Positions 1 to 8,429 of a DNA stretch of 64,000 nucleotides are shown here, piece after piece (position 1 is the stretch's first letter; the number at the start of each line of letters is the position of its first letter). The position numbers and the translations under genes are program-made. The DNA comes from Opitutia bacterium (lineage in GTDB: Bacteria > Verrucomicrobiota > Verrucomicrobiia > Opitutales > UBA953): assembly GCA_947470855.1 (NCBI GenBank), contig CANIUQ010000002.1:49953-113952 (forward strand), in the 5' to 3' direction. The notes under the pieces were generated by a model. It was not told the DNA's origin. It ran no database searches and worked only from the letters and a program-made list of their open reading frames with translations.

Positions 1-1230
1 TTTGAACGCAGGCGTTGGTACAGTCGGAGTCAAAATCATATCTACCTTCTCTAAAGCAGCGAGGTGTTCACTGAGAATTTTTGAACGAGCACGGAGCGCT
101 CGAACATAATAGGCATCAGCATAGCCGGCACTGAGCACAAAGGTGCCCAAAAGGATACGGCGCTTAACCTCTGGTCCAAAACCTTCCGAGCGACTCAATG
201 TCATCATTTCTACAGGCGTGGTAGCTTGACTAGAACGATGGCCGTATCGGACGCCGTCATAACGCGCGAGATTGGAAGAAGCTTCAGCGGTCGCCACCAC
301 GTAATAGGTTGGCACAGCTAAATCAGACGAGGGCAAGTCCACTTCAACAATGGTTGCCCCTTGGGCGCGATAAAAATCAATGGCCGCACGGGTAGCGGCT
401 GCAACCTCCTGCCCTACTCCTTTATCCAAAATACCACGCGGAATCCCGATACGTAATTGGTTAACCGCCACGGGAGGAAGAAGAGTTCTTTGTCCCTGAT
501 CAAAACAGGTCATATCCCTAGCATCGGGAGACGCCAAAGCGTTTAAAAGAAGTTCACAATCATCGATACTCCGTGCCATCGGGCCGATTTGATCCAATGA
601 AGAAGCGAAGGCTACGAGACCGTAACGTGAAATCAGTCCATACGTTGGCTTTAGTCCCACCACTCCACAATGCGAAGCAGGTTGGCGAATAGATCCTCCT
701 GTATCAGAACCCAGCGCTAATGGAACAAACCCTGCCGCCAATGCCGCCGCGCTTCCACCAGAAGAGCCACCTGGAATGCGCGCTAAATCCCAAGGGTTAT
801 AAGTTTTTTGCAAGGCAGAGTTTTCCGTGGAGGAGCCCATGGCAAACTCGTCCATATTAAGGCGACCGTAAATGATAGCCCCAGCCGCACGTAAAGCTTC
901 GATGACATGAGCGTCATAAGGCGAAATCAACTTCGCCAGCATTTTACTCGAACACGTAAGGGGCTGCCCTTTAACTGCGATGTTATCTTTAATGGCTACG
1001 GGAATGCCATCGAGAGAACTCAAGGTTTTACCTTGCTTACGCCTTTCGTCCGAAGCCTCCGCTTGGGCGATGACATCGGACTCGGAGAGATAAGTAAAGG
1101 CACCGACCTTGCTATTGAGATTTCGGTAACGGATCAGCAGAGCTTCCACCAAAGCCCGTGACGTAAGCGTTCCCGCGTGTAAACGTTGGGCAATCTCGGT
1201 CGCCGATAAAAGATGTAAAGCATCACTCAT
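1..1230 (-). CDS. gatA: Glu-tRNA(Gln)/Asp-tRNA(Asn) amidotransferase subunit A, C-terminus cut by window edge
   Basis: Catalytic subunit of GatCAB, which turns misacylated Glu-tRNA(Gln) or Asp-tRNA(Asn) into the correct amide form using glutamine. The reverse strand is open from an ATG at 1230 to base 1 (410 codons). The amidase-signature triad is readable: Lys in PVAIKDNIAV, the middle Ser in GGSSGGSAA, and the nucleophile Ser in GSDTGGSIRQPA. The family is usually about 480 residues, so roughly the last 70 lie outside the window. It starts 2 nt after the gatC stop, so the two are surely co-transcribed. Its presence suggests the organism lacks GlnRS and/or AsnRS, but this cannot be checked here. 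Confidence 0.96.
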   Translation of the reverse strand, partial: MSDALHLLSATEIAQRLHAGTLTSRALVEALLIRYRNLNSKVGAFTYLSESDVIAQAEASDERRKQGKTLSSLDGIPVAIKDNIAVKGQPLTCSSKMLAKLISPYDAHVIEALRAAGAIIYGRLNMDEFAMGSSTENSALQKTYNPWDLARIPGGSSGGSAAALAAGFVPLALGSDTGGSIRQPASHCGVVGLKPTYGLISRYGLVAFASSLDQIGPMARSIDDCELLLNALASPDARDMTCFDQGQRTLLPPVAVNQLRIGIPRGILDKGVGQEVAAATRAAIDFYRAQGATIVEVDLPSSDLAVPTYYVVATAEASSNLARYDGVRYGHRSSQATTPVEMMTLSRSEGFGPEVKRRILLGTFVLSAGYADAYYVRALRARSKILSEHLAALEKVDMILTPTVPTPAFK

Positions 1231-1232
1231 CG

Positions 1233-1523
1233 TTAGGATTCATCATCAACGACGCGAGGAACAGAGATTTGGCCATCGCGTGAAGCTGGCGCAATCTTGG
1301 TAACGGCTTCGACACCGAGAGACTGACCCGGAATATCTGCGCGCAAAGCACTCTCTTCAATGACCTGGGCGACATTGGCAGCAGGTGGTAAATCAGCACG
1401 AGCCAACGTCTCAAAATAAGTCAGCACTTGGCTGAGTTGATTTGAGTACAAAGCCTTTTCCTCAGCACTCAACTGGAGACGTGCGAGTTTTGCTAAATGG
1501 TCGATATCAAATCCTTTAGCCAT
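1233..1523 (-). CDS. gatC: Glu-tRNA(Gln)/Asp-tRNA(Asn) amidotransferase subunit C
   Basis: A 96-residue protein of normal GatC size. It begins with the family's helical segment (AKLARLQLSAEE) and carries the ARADLPP-type loop around residue 43. GatC stabilises GatA and wraps the GatA-GatB interface. It lies 3 nt after pheT and 2 nt before gatA in the same direction, so it is the third gene of a pheS-pheT-gatC-gatA unit. No Shine-Dalgarno motif lies next to its ATG; translation may depend on coupling to pheT. gatB is not in the window. Confidence 0.93.
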   Translation of the reverse strand: MAKGFDIDHLAKLARLQLSAEEKALYSNQLSQVLTYFETLARADLPPAANVAQVIEESALRADIPGQSLGVEAVTKIAPASRDGQISVPRVVDDES

Positions 1524-1526
1524 TCA

Positions 1527-3962
1527 TTAACGACGGATTGTCCAACCCGCTCCTTTTTCTAAAGCCGCAATGACGACACCCATCGCGCGATTAGCTTCTT
1601 CATCGGTTAATGTACGTGTGGAGTGGCGCCAGCGAATTTCGAAAGCCAAACTCTTGTTACCTTCGGGTAAACCAGGGCCACTAAAAACGTCAAAGCAATG
1701 AACGGCCTCCAATTCAAACTCTTTGGCGGCAGCTTTTTGCGCCGACTGCTGCACTCGACTCAAGACTTCCGCAGCGGAAGTTTTTTGTGGAACGATGACG
1801 GCAACATCGCGTGTCGCGGGAGGGAAAGAGGAGAAAGCAGCGAAACGTGGAATACGGACTGCTTCGGCAAAAGCCGAACGTGGAAGCATGAATTCCCCAG
1901 CAATGACGGTACCTTTAATGCCCAGACTACGCGTCCAGCGCAAATCAAGTATGCCACAGGCTCCTTGGGCAGAACGTCCGCGATCCACTAACGCAGAAGC
2001 TTGATCTTTTTGCCATAAGCCATCAGCGAGAGCAGCAAAGGTGAGTCGCGAAGCTGATAAATTCGCCAAAGCCGCCACATCTAAAAGCATTCGTTTGGCT
2101 TTCAAAACATCCCAAGCTTCGCGCGACTTCCAAGTTCGTACCACCGGAGAAGCAAGAGTCGCAAATGCCACCGAAAGAAATTCGCGAACAGTCCCATCAG
2201 CCTGGGGACGAAAAACAACGCCTACTTCAAAAAGCCCAGCAGGGTCGGCATGCACAGAAAGGTTAAGCGCTAAGGCTCCGGTTAAACCAGGAATTAATGA
2301 TGCACGGAGGTGCGTCTGATCGGCCGTAAGAGGGTTTTCTAAAGCTAATTGTGGGAGAGCCGACTTACCTAGAGTGCGTTCAATTTCACCAGCCTCACGT
2401 AAAGTGTAATGACAGCATTCGGCGAATCCAACTCCAACAAGACGGGAGGAAATCTCTCTCGTAAAAAGCGACGAGCGCGTATCTTCTTCACCTGGTAGCG
2501 GAGCAATCGGACGACCGACTGGAACGCGATCCGTACCGTAAATTCGAATAAACTCCTCAACACAATCGATGGGCCGAGTGACATCGGAACGGAAAGAAGG
2601 CACCAGAACCGTCATTCCCGAAGAAGATTTTTCAGTGGAAAATCCTAATCGCTCCAGACACTTAGCCACTTCTACGTCAGTCACGGAGGTTCCAGTTTTG
2701 TGAGCAACAAAGCCTAAGGGTAATTGAATTTTAACTTCAGCGCGTGGTGGCTTACCTGCAGCCACCGCTGAGCCAACAACTTCAGCACCAGCGTAGGAAG
2801 CTAGTAAGTCCGTAGCCAAACGGGAGGCAAGTTCGACACCAGCCGGATCGACGTCTCGTGCAAAACGATGTGAGGAGTCGGTGGCGACACCAGCACGACG
2901 AGCAACACGACGGACTTCACCTGGACGGAACCAGGCTGACTCTAAAATAATATCTGTGGTTGCAGAAGTTACACCACTATCGACGCCACCCATGACTCCT
3001 GCTAAAACAAGCGGACGGTGGGCATCGGCGATAACACAGGAACCTGCTTCAAGTTCAAGTTTTTTACCATCAAGCAAAGTTAAGGTCTCTCCTGCCTTTG
3101 CTCCACGCACAATGATGCCTTCTTGAACCTGTTGGGCATCGAAAGCATGCAGCGGTTGTCCCAGCTCCAACATCACCCAATTTGTAATATCAACGACGTT
3201 GTTAATTGGACGAAGACCAGCGGCCTCTAAATCGCGGCGCATCCATTCAGGACTCGGTCCAACCTTAACTTTTCTTAAAGAACGTGCCGTATAATAAGGA
3301 CAAAACTCAGAATTTAACTGCACATAGCGGAAGGCATCGGTAGCTGAAGGCTGTGCAGCAAAACCCGTAGGAGTATTAATCGAAAGAGGTTTTAAGGTTA
3401 AGTTTAGAGCGGCAGCAATTTCACGAGCCACACCACGCAAGCCCAAGCAGTCACCTCGATTGGGAGTAACAGAAATTTCGAGTACCGAATCGGGTGCACC
3501 ATAAATCTGATTCAATGGCGTGCCGATGGCAGGCTTTTGTGCGGTTAAAATCAATAGACCGTCTTCGCCCTTACCTAGACCGAGTTCCTCCGCAGAGCAC
3601 ATCATACCCATCGATTCAACTTCACGAAGTTTGGAAACTTTGATTTCAAAACCACTAGGCATGATTGTACCAGGCAAAGCCACTGGCACCCGATCTCCGG
3701 TCTTAAAATTTTTCGCACCGCAAACAATCTGACGGGGCTGACCATCACCTACATCGACTTTACAAACACTCAAACGATCGGCCTGAGGGTGTTTGCTGAA
3801 TTCGAGAATTTCCCCTACGACAACCAGAGGAAGCGGAGCTAAACCAAATGAGTGAATGGATTCAACCTCCAGACCCAACATCGGTAAAACTTCGGCCAGT
3901 CGTTCTGGAGTAATCCCAGTGAGGTCGACGTGACGTTGCAGAGCTTGGAAAGAAACTTTCAT
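1527..3962 (-). CDS. pheT: Phenylalanyl-tRNA synthetase beta subunit
   Basis: Beta chain of the (alpha-beta)2 PheRS that charges tRNA(Phe); it carries tRNA binding and editing. At 811 residues it is full length. In order: an N-terminal EMAP/tRNA-binding OB fold (about residues 40-155, with HPQADRLSVCKVDVG and QIVCGAKN), B3/B4 editing domain (about 210-390, with the HAFDA segment), B5 domain, a class II synthetase-like core, and a C-terminal ferredoxin-like anticodon-binding domain (about 715-811, with FPPATRDVAVIV). It starts 3 nt after the pheS stop. No SD is seen. Confidence 0.97.
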   Translation of the reverse strand: MKVSFQALQRHVDLTGITPERLAEVLPMLGLEVESIHSFGLAPLPLVVVGEILEFSKHPQADRLSVCKVDVGDGQPRQIVCGAKNFKTGDRVPVALPGTIMPSGFEIKVSKLREVESMGMMCSAEELGLGKGEDGLLILTAQKPAIGTPLNQIYGAPDSVLEISVTPNRGDCLGLRGVAREIAAALNLTLKPLSINTPTGFAAQPSATDAFRYVQLNSEFCPYYTARSLRKVKVGPSPEWMRRDLEAAGLRPINNVVDITNWVMLELGQPLHAFDAQQVQEGIIVRGAKAGETLTLLDGKKLELEAGSCVIADAHRPLVLAGVMGGVDSGVTSATTDIILESAWFRPGEVRRVARRAGVATDSSHRFARDVDPAGVELASRLATDLLASYAGAEVVGSAVAAGKPPRAEVKIQLPLGFVAHKTGTSVTDVEVAKCLERLGFSTEKSSSGMTVLVPSFRSDVTRPIDCVEEFIRIYGTDRVPVGRPIAPLPGEEDTRSSLFTREISSRLVGVGFAECCHYTLREAGEIERTLGKSALPQLALENPLTADQTHLRASLIPGLTGALALNLSVHADPAGLFEVGVVFRPQADGTVREFLSVAFATLASPVVRTWKSREAWDVLKAKRMLLDVAALANLSASRLTFAALADGLWQKDQASALVDRGRSAQGACGILDLRWTRSLGIKGTVIAGEFMLPRSAFAEAVRIPRFAAFSSFPPATRDVAVIVPQKTSAAEVLSRVQQSAQKAAAKEFELEAVHCFDVFSGPGLPEGNKSLAFEIRWRHSTRTLTDEEANRAMGVVIAALEKGAGWTIRR

Positions 3963-3965
3963 AAC

Positions 3966-5006
3966 TTAGGCAAACTGGCGCAGGAAGCGCAGATCGTTTT
4001 GATAAAAATGGCGAATGTCATCGATACCATGCAGCAGCATAGCAATGCGCTCCAAGCCGAGACCGAAAGCTAGGCCTGAATACTCTTCAGGATTTAAACC
4101 ACAGTTTTTAAGAACGGCTGGATCCACTAAGCCACAACCCATGATTTCCAACCAACGGTTCGATAGACGACCAAGATTTGGTGAACGTAAATCCATCTCA
4201 AAACTAGGCTCAGTGAAAGGGAAGAAAGAGGGTCGTAAACGAATCTCCGCCTCTGGACCGAAGGTCTCTTTAACAAAGAAATCGAGAACACCACGAAGAT
4301 CGGCTAGAGTAACGTGATGGTCGATCCAAAGGCCTTCCACTTGATGAAAATTAGCCGAGTGAGTTGCGTCAACGGCATCGCGTCGGAAACAACGTCCAGG
4401 AGCCACGATACGCAAAGGTGGCTTGCGATTTAACAGGGTGCGAACTTGGACACTCGAGGTATGCGTACGAAGTACTAAAGCCTCTTGGCCACGTCGTGGA
4501 GCATCGGCAGATTGAAAACTTTGAGGTAGATAAAGAGTGTCCTGCATATCTCGCGCAGGGTGATCTGCAGGAGTGTTTAAGGCATCGAAACAATGCCATT
4601 CCGTTTCAATCTCTGGACCTTCCGCTACGGTAAAACCCAATTTACGAAAAGTGGCTAAAATACGCTCGCGCGTTTGCGACAGAGGATGATGTTGCCCTGC
4701 AGGCGAATCAATCGCTGGAAGTGTTGGATCGAGCGGAGCCCCTAAAGTAGCACTTATTTCTGCGTCCTCGATTTTTAGCAATAAAGCCGAGAGCAAATCC
4801 TCGATCGATTTTTTTGCCTCGTTAATCAACTTCCCCATTACTGGACGCTCCTCCTTAGAGAGCGTCGCCATATTTTTCATTAAAGCGGTAAGACTACCAT
4901 TGGGTCCGACAATCCGCGCTTTAAACGCCTCCATCTCTGCCCGTGTTTTAATGACTTGGGCTTCCTGATGGGCTTGAGCGACGAGTTGAGCTAACGACTG
5001 CTGCAT
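3966..5006 (-). CDS. pheS: Phenylalanyl-tRNA synthetase alpha subunit
   Basis: Catalytic alpha subunit of PheRS, class II aminoacyl-tRNA synthetase. An N-terminal coiled-coil tRNA-binding arm comes first, then motif 2 around GRCFRRDAVDATH, the FHQVEG segment, and motif 3 GLAFGLGLERIAML near the C-terminus. The frame stays open upstream to 5093, but that extension translates a terminator-like hairpin (5062-5090). I therefore place the start at the ATG at 5006 (MQQSLAQLV), which gives 346 residues, the usual length for the family. Transcription may come through the hairpin from rplT or from an unseen promoter in the 56-nt gap. Confidence 0.95.
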   Translation of the reverse strand: MQQSLAQLVAQAHQEAQVIKTRAEMEAFKARIVGPNGSLTALMKNMATLSKEERPVMGKLINEAKKSIEDLLSALLLKIEDAEISATLGAPLDPTLPAIDSPAGQHHPLSQTRERILATFRKLGFTVAEGPEIETEWHCFDALNTPADHPARDMQDTLYLPQSFQSADAPRRGQEALVLRTHTSSVQVRTLLNRKPPLRIVAPGRCFRRDAVDATHSANFHQVEGLWIDHHVTLADLRGVLDFFVKETFGPEAEIRLRPSFFPFTEPSFEMDLRSPNLGRLSNRWLEIMGCGLVDPAVLKNCGLNPEEYSGLAFGLGLERIAMLLHGIDDIRHFYQNDLRFLRQFA

Positions 5007-5053
5007 AGGTAAGATTTGTGCGGTTGCTGAGACAATCGGCAAGCGAAAGCACC

Positions 5054-5090
5054 CAAAAACAATGAGGCCCCAGTCATCCTGGGGCCTCAT
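5054..5090 (-). terminator. Hairpin plus short T-tract between rplT and pheS (terminator or attenuator)
   Basis: A perfect 12-bp inverted repeat (ATGAGGCCCCAG at 5062-5073 and its complement at 5079-5090) with a 5-nt loop. On the minus strand it is followed by TGTTTTTG. It lies 19 nt after the rplT stop and 56 nt before the pheS ATG. This is an intrinsic terminator by shape. Because pheST otherwise has little room for a promoter, it may act as an attenuator with partial read-through. No phenylalanine-rich leader peptide is seen in the gap. Confidence 0.8.
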
Positions 5091-5109
5091 CAAACCAAAG
5101 AAGGGTTGT

Positions 5110-5466
5110 TTAGGCGAGGGCTGCCTTGGCCTTGGCTACAATGGCCTCGAAAGCTGGCGCATCGTGGATGGCAAGCTCGCTGAGGTTCTTGCGGTCAATC
5201 GTGATGTTGGCCTTTTTCAAACCATTCACGAGACGGCTGTAGCTAATGCCGTGAGGACGGCAGGCGGCATTGAGTCGCACAATCCACAATTGGCGGAACG
5301 TCGACTTGTTTTTGCGACGATCGCGGTAAGCGAATTTTTGTGCACGTTGTACGGCTTCGAGAGCGTAGACATACAAGCGTGATTTGTTTCCGAAATAGCC
5401 CTTCGCTGCACGAATCGCACGACGTTTGCGTGCTTTAGTGGCTGGGCCGTTAGTTGCTCTAGGCAT
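5110..5466 (-). CDS. rplT: 50S ribosomal protein L20
   Basis: Full-length L20 (118 residues), a primary 23S rRNA-binding protein needed early in 50S assembly. The basic N-terminal arm (ATKARKRRAIRAAKGYFGNKSRLY) and the globular domain (FRQLWIVRLNAACR, SYSRLVNGLKKANI) fit the family closely. It follows rpmI by 88 nt. In other bacteria L20 represses its own operon by binding leader RNA; the spacer between rpmI and rplT has short complementary segments that could fold. The ATG is preceded by A-rich sequence with no SD. Confidence 0.98.
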   Translation of the reverse strand: MPRATNGPATKARKRRAIRAAKGYFGNKSRLYVYALEAVQRAQKFAYRDRRKNKSTFRQLWIVRLNAACRPHGISYSRLVNGLKKANITIDRKNLSELAIHDAPAFEAIVAKAKAALA

Positions 5467-5494
5467 GTTGGTATTTTTAGTTTTGTTTGGTTAA

Positions 5495-5532
5495 TGACCT
5501 CGGGGTCGCCTTAATGAACACCCGTTCGGTCA
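5495..5532 (-). promoter_or_regulatory. Possible folded RNA element in the rpmI-rplT spacer
   Basis: Read on the minus strand, TGACC pairs with GGTCA at the other end, enclosing a GAAC-gggt-GTTC hairpin; an alternative small stem GACC-ccga-GGTC uses the same 3' arm. Such mutually exclusive short stems are compatible with an L20 autoregulatory site, but the stems are only 4-5 bp and could be chance. Confidence 0.25.
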
Positions 5533-5554
5533 AAAGTATTTTAATTTAAAAGAC

Positions 5555-5746
5555 TTAGGCAAAAGGCATCGAGGCCAGCATCTTCTTTTCAAAACCCGAA
5601 TCAACGCGCTTAGACTTATTAGCACGACGGCGCTGTTTGCGTGACTTGGAACTCAAAAGGTGGCGGGTGTTCGGGGAACGACGCATTACCTTACCGGTAC
5701 CGGTTACTTTAAAGCGCTTGGAGACTGACTTGCGGGTCTTTTGCAT
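5555..5746 (-). CDS. rpmI: 50S ribosomal protein L35
   Basis: A 63-residue, very basic protein with the L35 pattern: KTRKSVSKRFKVTGTGKV, then RHLLSSKSRKQRR and a short C-terminal tail. It is the first gene of the rpmI-rplT pair. In most bacteria infC lies directly upstream; here infC is about 2 kb away on the opposite strand, with a peptidase and a peroxiredoxin gene between. The 78 nt upstream of the ATG are pyrimidine-rich with no SD or recognisable promoter. Confidence 0.96.
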   Translation of the reverse strand: MQKTRKSVSKRFKVTGTGKVMRRSPNTRHLLSSKSRKQRRRANKSKRVDSGFEKKMLASMPFA

Positions 5747-5824
5747 GGCGGAAAGGGTCGGAACAAACAGGATGGGGGGAGTCTTGTAAAGTGTGAATTA
5801 GCACTTTCCCTGCCCTGCCCTTAC

Positions 5825-7081
5825 CTAAAGTGGCTTCATGGAGTATAAATGGAAGGTTTTGGACCAGGCATTCTCTGTAGACATTCGCTTTAATTCGTGA
5901 TTCGGACCCCAACTGTCGGTGTATAAAATTTCTTTTTTTTCGGTGTTATATCCGATAATCAGCCGTAAATGACCCCCTCTAGCCTGAGGGTTCCCCTCTT
6001 CAGGACTGATACCCATCTCCACCCCCCAAATCAAGGGTTCACCCCGATCCACTGAGGCGACCACGATTTTTTCAAATCGAGCAATACCCTTTTTGTCGGC
6101 AATTCGAACTTCACGCAGAAGATCCATGTCCAGCTTGGGGAGAGTCACATAGAAATTATTCGTGCTCAATTCAGGAGCCGATGAAGCTCCTCCTTTCTTT
6201 TTGGCCGCCTTGATATAATCGCGAACAATGTCGCCAATGAATCCCGAATCGGAGGCCGACTGAATCACTTGAAAGCGCAAAGCAAATCGCGAGGCGATTC
6301 GTTGCATTTGGTTAGTGAATTCGAGCGAACTTGTTCCCGTTTTATTTCCCGTCTGCATCGCTTGAGCGATTTCATTCAGGTCAGCGTCTTTGCCGTAATA
6401 ACGAATAATGCGTTCAGAAACGGCGACAGCACAATAACCCTTCTCGCCTTGATCTACCATCGGCACAGTACCAATCCACTTATCACCCTCAGGGTTGGTT
6501 CGTAGTTGATTAACCGCTAACCATTTCTCTGGGCTTTTGGCGGCTGATTTCTGTGCATCACCCACCACAACCACGCGCACAAACTCTGATCGATATTCTT
6601 GACCTTTCGCGGGATTGGCCCGGGTGCTACTCCACTCTAATCGAGCAATGCCAGCAGGCACTTTCCAAGCCAAACCCTTAGCTCGAATAATACTGGAAGT
6701 CTCCGCAATTGTGGTCGGTTGTTTAAATTCTTTGATTAAAGACAACCGAACTTTCTCAACCAGGGCTTCGAATTTTTCCCGACCAATCTCACCGCTATCG
6801 CCATTGGCATAAAGTAAAAGAGTCAATTCATTCTGACCTGATGCAAAACGCATCACCGACTCCACGAGAGGCAACTGAAGGAATTGCGTTGGGATTTTTT
6901 TACCATCGATACGGGCCGAGTCCTTCTGCGATGAATTTAAAATATACTGAGGGTATTTCTGAATAAACTGTTCAGCGGCAACTTTAGACAAATCTTGATC
7001 GGAAAGGACTGAGTCCAGCACCAGACTTTCTGCTCTCAGCCCTAGTGTGAAAAGCCATGCAATGATTAACCCTCGAATCAT
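5825..7081 (-). CDS. Secreted C39-like cysteine peptidase domain protein
   Basis: 418 residues beginning with a hydrophobic signal (IRGLIIAWLFTLGLRAES), so it is probably exported. The C-terminal half looks like a papain-fold C39 peptidase: Q211 and C217 in VDQGEKGYCAVAV, H371 in ARGGHLRLIIGYN, and D389 in YTDSWGPNHE give a complete Gln-Cys-His-Asp set. The N-terminal 190 residues have no motif I recognise. It stands alone, divergent from the peroxiredoxin gene (93-bp gap), 78 nt ahead of rpmI. Substrate is unknown; unlike bacteriocin-processing C39 domains it is not joined to an ABC transporter. Confidence 0.72.
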   Translation of the reverse strand: MIRGLIIAWLFTLGLRAESLVLDSVLSDQDLSKVAAEQFIQKYPQYILNSSQKDSARIDGKKIPTQFLQLPLVESVMRFASGQNELTLLLYANGDSGEIGREKFEALVEKVRLSLIKEFKQPTTIAETSSIIRAKGLAWKVPAGIARLEWSSTRANPAKGQEYRSEFVRVVVVGDAQKSAAKSPEKWLAVNQLRTNPEGDKWIGTVPMVDQGEKGYCAVAVSERIIRYYGKDADLNEIAQAMQTGNKTGTSSLEFTNQMQRIASRFALRFQVIQSASDSGFIGDIVRDYIKAAKKKGGASSAPELSTNNFYVTLPKLDMDLLREVRIADKKGIARFEKIVVASVDRGEPLIWGVEMGISPEEGNPQARGGHLRLIIGYNTEKKEILYTDSWGPNHELKRMSTENAWSKTFHLYSMKPL

Positions 7082-7098
7082 TCCAATTATCTAGAATG

Positions 7099-7104
7099 TA
7101 TAAT
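7099..7104 (+). promoter_or_regulatory. Possible -10 element (TATAAT) ahead of the peroxiredoxin gene
   Basis: A perfect TATAAT directly preceded by TG lies 71 nt upstream of the peroxiredoxin ATG, inside the short divergent gap. No good -35 box sits 16-18 nt upstream, so activity is uncertain. The reverse strand of the same stretch also has an AT-rich TAGATAAT near the peptidase start. Confidence 0.35.
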
Positions 7105-7174
7105 ACAAAAGGGCAAACCACGAAAAAGCATAGAGTAACTTGCTCTTGCTTCTTTTACTCTAAAAACTCCTCCC

Positions 7175-7654
7175 ATGCTAAAGTTAGGAACTAAACCCAA
7201 ACTAAACTTCAAAGTAGACGCTCTTTTAGAGGGTAAGGTTGTGCAGAAACCTTTGGCGGAGCTCCTTAAAGGACAAGCGACAGTGGTTTCGGTTTACATG
7301 CGAAACAATACCTCGGCCTGCGATAAGCAAACAAAAGAGCTCGAAAAAAATCAGCAAGTTATTGGTAAACATGGATTTAAAGTAATCGCCGTCTCCCGAG
7401 ACCCCATTACCTCTCACAGTAAATATGCACAAAAGCATGGCTATGACTTCACCCTCGCTGCCGACCCTGAGGATCAATTTTCCAAAGCCATGGATGCCAT
7501 TGTCGAAAAATCAATGTATGGCAAAAAATACCTCGGACCTGCCCGTGCTGCCTACCTTTTCGACGACCAAGGTAAACTTCTTGGCATCATCTCCAAAGTC
7601 GATGCAGCCAAGCATGGTGAACAGATTCTCGAGGCCATCAAGGTACTGAAGTAG
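7175..7654 (+). CDS. Peroxiredoxin, Bcp/PrxQ-like
   Basis: 159-residue thioredoxin-fold protein that probably reduces peroxides in the cytoplasm; no signal peptide is seen. It follows the Bcp pattern throughout: a beta strand ATVVSVYMRN, a single cysteine at position 49, VIAVSRDPITSHSKYAQKHG, FTLAADPEDQFSKA, then MYGKKYLGPARAAYLFDDQGKL. The usual Thr/Pro-x-x-Cys site is altered to NNTSACD, lacking the common proline, and there is no second (resolving) cysteine, so it would work as a 1-Cys enzyme if active. The gene is divergent from the C39-like peptidase gene and 93 nt before infC. Confidence 0.8.
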   Translation: MLKLGTKPKLNFKVDALLEGKVVQKPLAELLKGQATVVSVYMRNNTSACDKQTKELEKNQQVIGKHGFKVIAVSRDPITSHSKYAQKHGYDFTLAADPEDQFSKAMDAIVEKSMYGKKYLGPARAAYLFDDQGKLLGIISKVDAAKHGEQILEAIKVLK

Positions 7655-7747
7655 CATTACCTTATTACCGTTTATTGTAATCGGTGCTTGAATCTCGGGC
7701 ATGAAACGGTGAGGTTATCACCACTACGTCACGTCCGAAGTTATCTA

Positions 7748-8422
7748 ATGGCCACGCCTTATCGCCCGAACAGCCCTCGCCCCAACTCGTCCTCGAATCA
7801 ACCCCAGCGTCCTTCGCAAAGGAGTCGCGAGGACAAGGGCCCCAGACGAAACGATCGAATCCGTGCTCCGGAGATTCGGGTTATTTCACCTAAAGGCGAG
7901 ATGCTAGGCGTTATGCCTACCCCCAAAGCTCTCGAACTCGCGAATGAATTTGGCGTCGATTTAATTGAAATTGCTGCCAGCGCTAATCCGCCCGTTTGCA
8001 AACTAATCGAATACGGAAAGTACCTCTACGAAGAAGCCAAGAAACATAAACACCAGAAAACAGCTTCGAAAGTTAAAGAGTTAAAATTACGCCCTCGTAT
8101 CGATATTCATGATTTAATGATCAAAGTTCGCCGGGCAGAAAATTTCCTGTATCACGGCCACAAAGTAAAGTTACTTCTGCAATACCGTTTTCGTGAACTC
8201 GAGCACCCCGAAATCGGAATGGATACGATGAATCGTGCGATTGCTGAATTATCCCATATTTCCACTTGCGATAATGTGCCGAAGCGGGCGGGACGTGCCA
8301 TCGTTGTCGGCCTAACGCCCTTGCAATCTAACCGTCGTAAACTCATTCATAATGCAGAGCCAGCCGAAGACGATTTAGAAGACGATTCTGGCGTGGATAA
8401 CGGAGAAAACGATCCGGAGTAA
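7748..8422 (+). CDS. infC: Translation initiation factor IF-3
   Basis: IF-3 binds the 30S subunit, keeps it free of 50S and proofreads start-codon choice. The N domain starts at RNDRIRAPEIRVISPKGEMLG, the lysine-rich linker is YLYEEAKKHKHQKTASKVKELKLRP, and the C domain follows. A frame-open extension begins at 7688, but the ATG at 7748 (MATPYRPN) gives a better start with 224 residues. There is a Ser/Pro/Gln-rich N-terminal tail and an acidic C-terminal tail (EDDLEDDSGVDNGENDPE), both longer than in E. coli. The gene is not next to rpmI-rplT, unlike the common arrangement. Confidence 0.95.
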   Translation: MATPYRPNSPRPNSSSNQPQRPSQRSREDKGPRRNDRIRAPEIRVISPKGEMLGVMPTPKALELANEFGVDLIEIAASANPPVCKLIEYGKYLYEEAKKHKHQKTASKVKELKLRPRIDIHDLMIKVRRAENFLYHGHKVKLLLQYRFRELEHPEIGMDTMNRAIAELSHISTCDNVPKRAGRAIVVGLTPLQSNRRKLIHNAEPAEDDLEDDSGVDNGENDPE

Positions 8423-8429
8423 TTATTCA

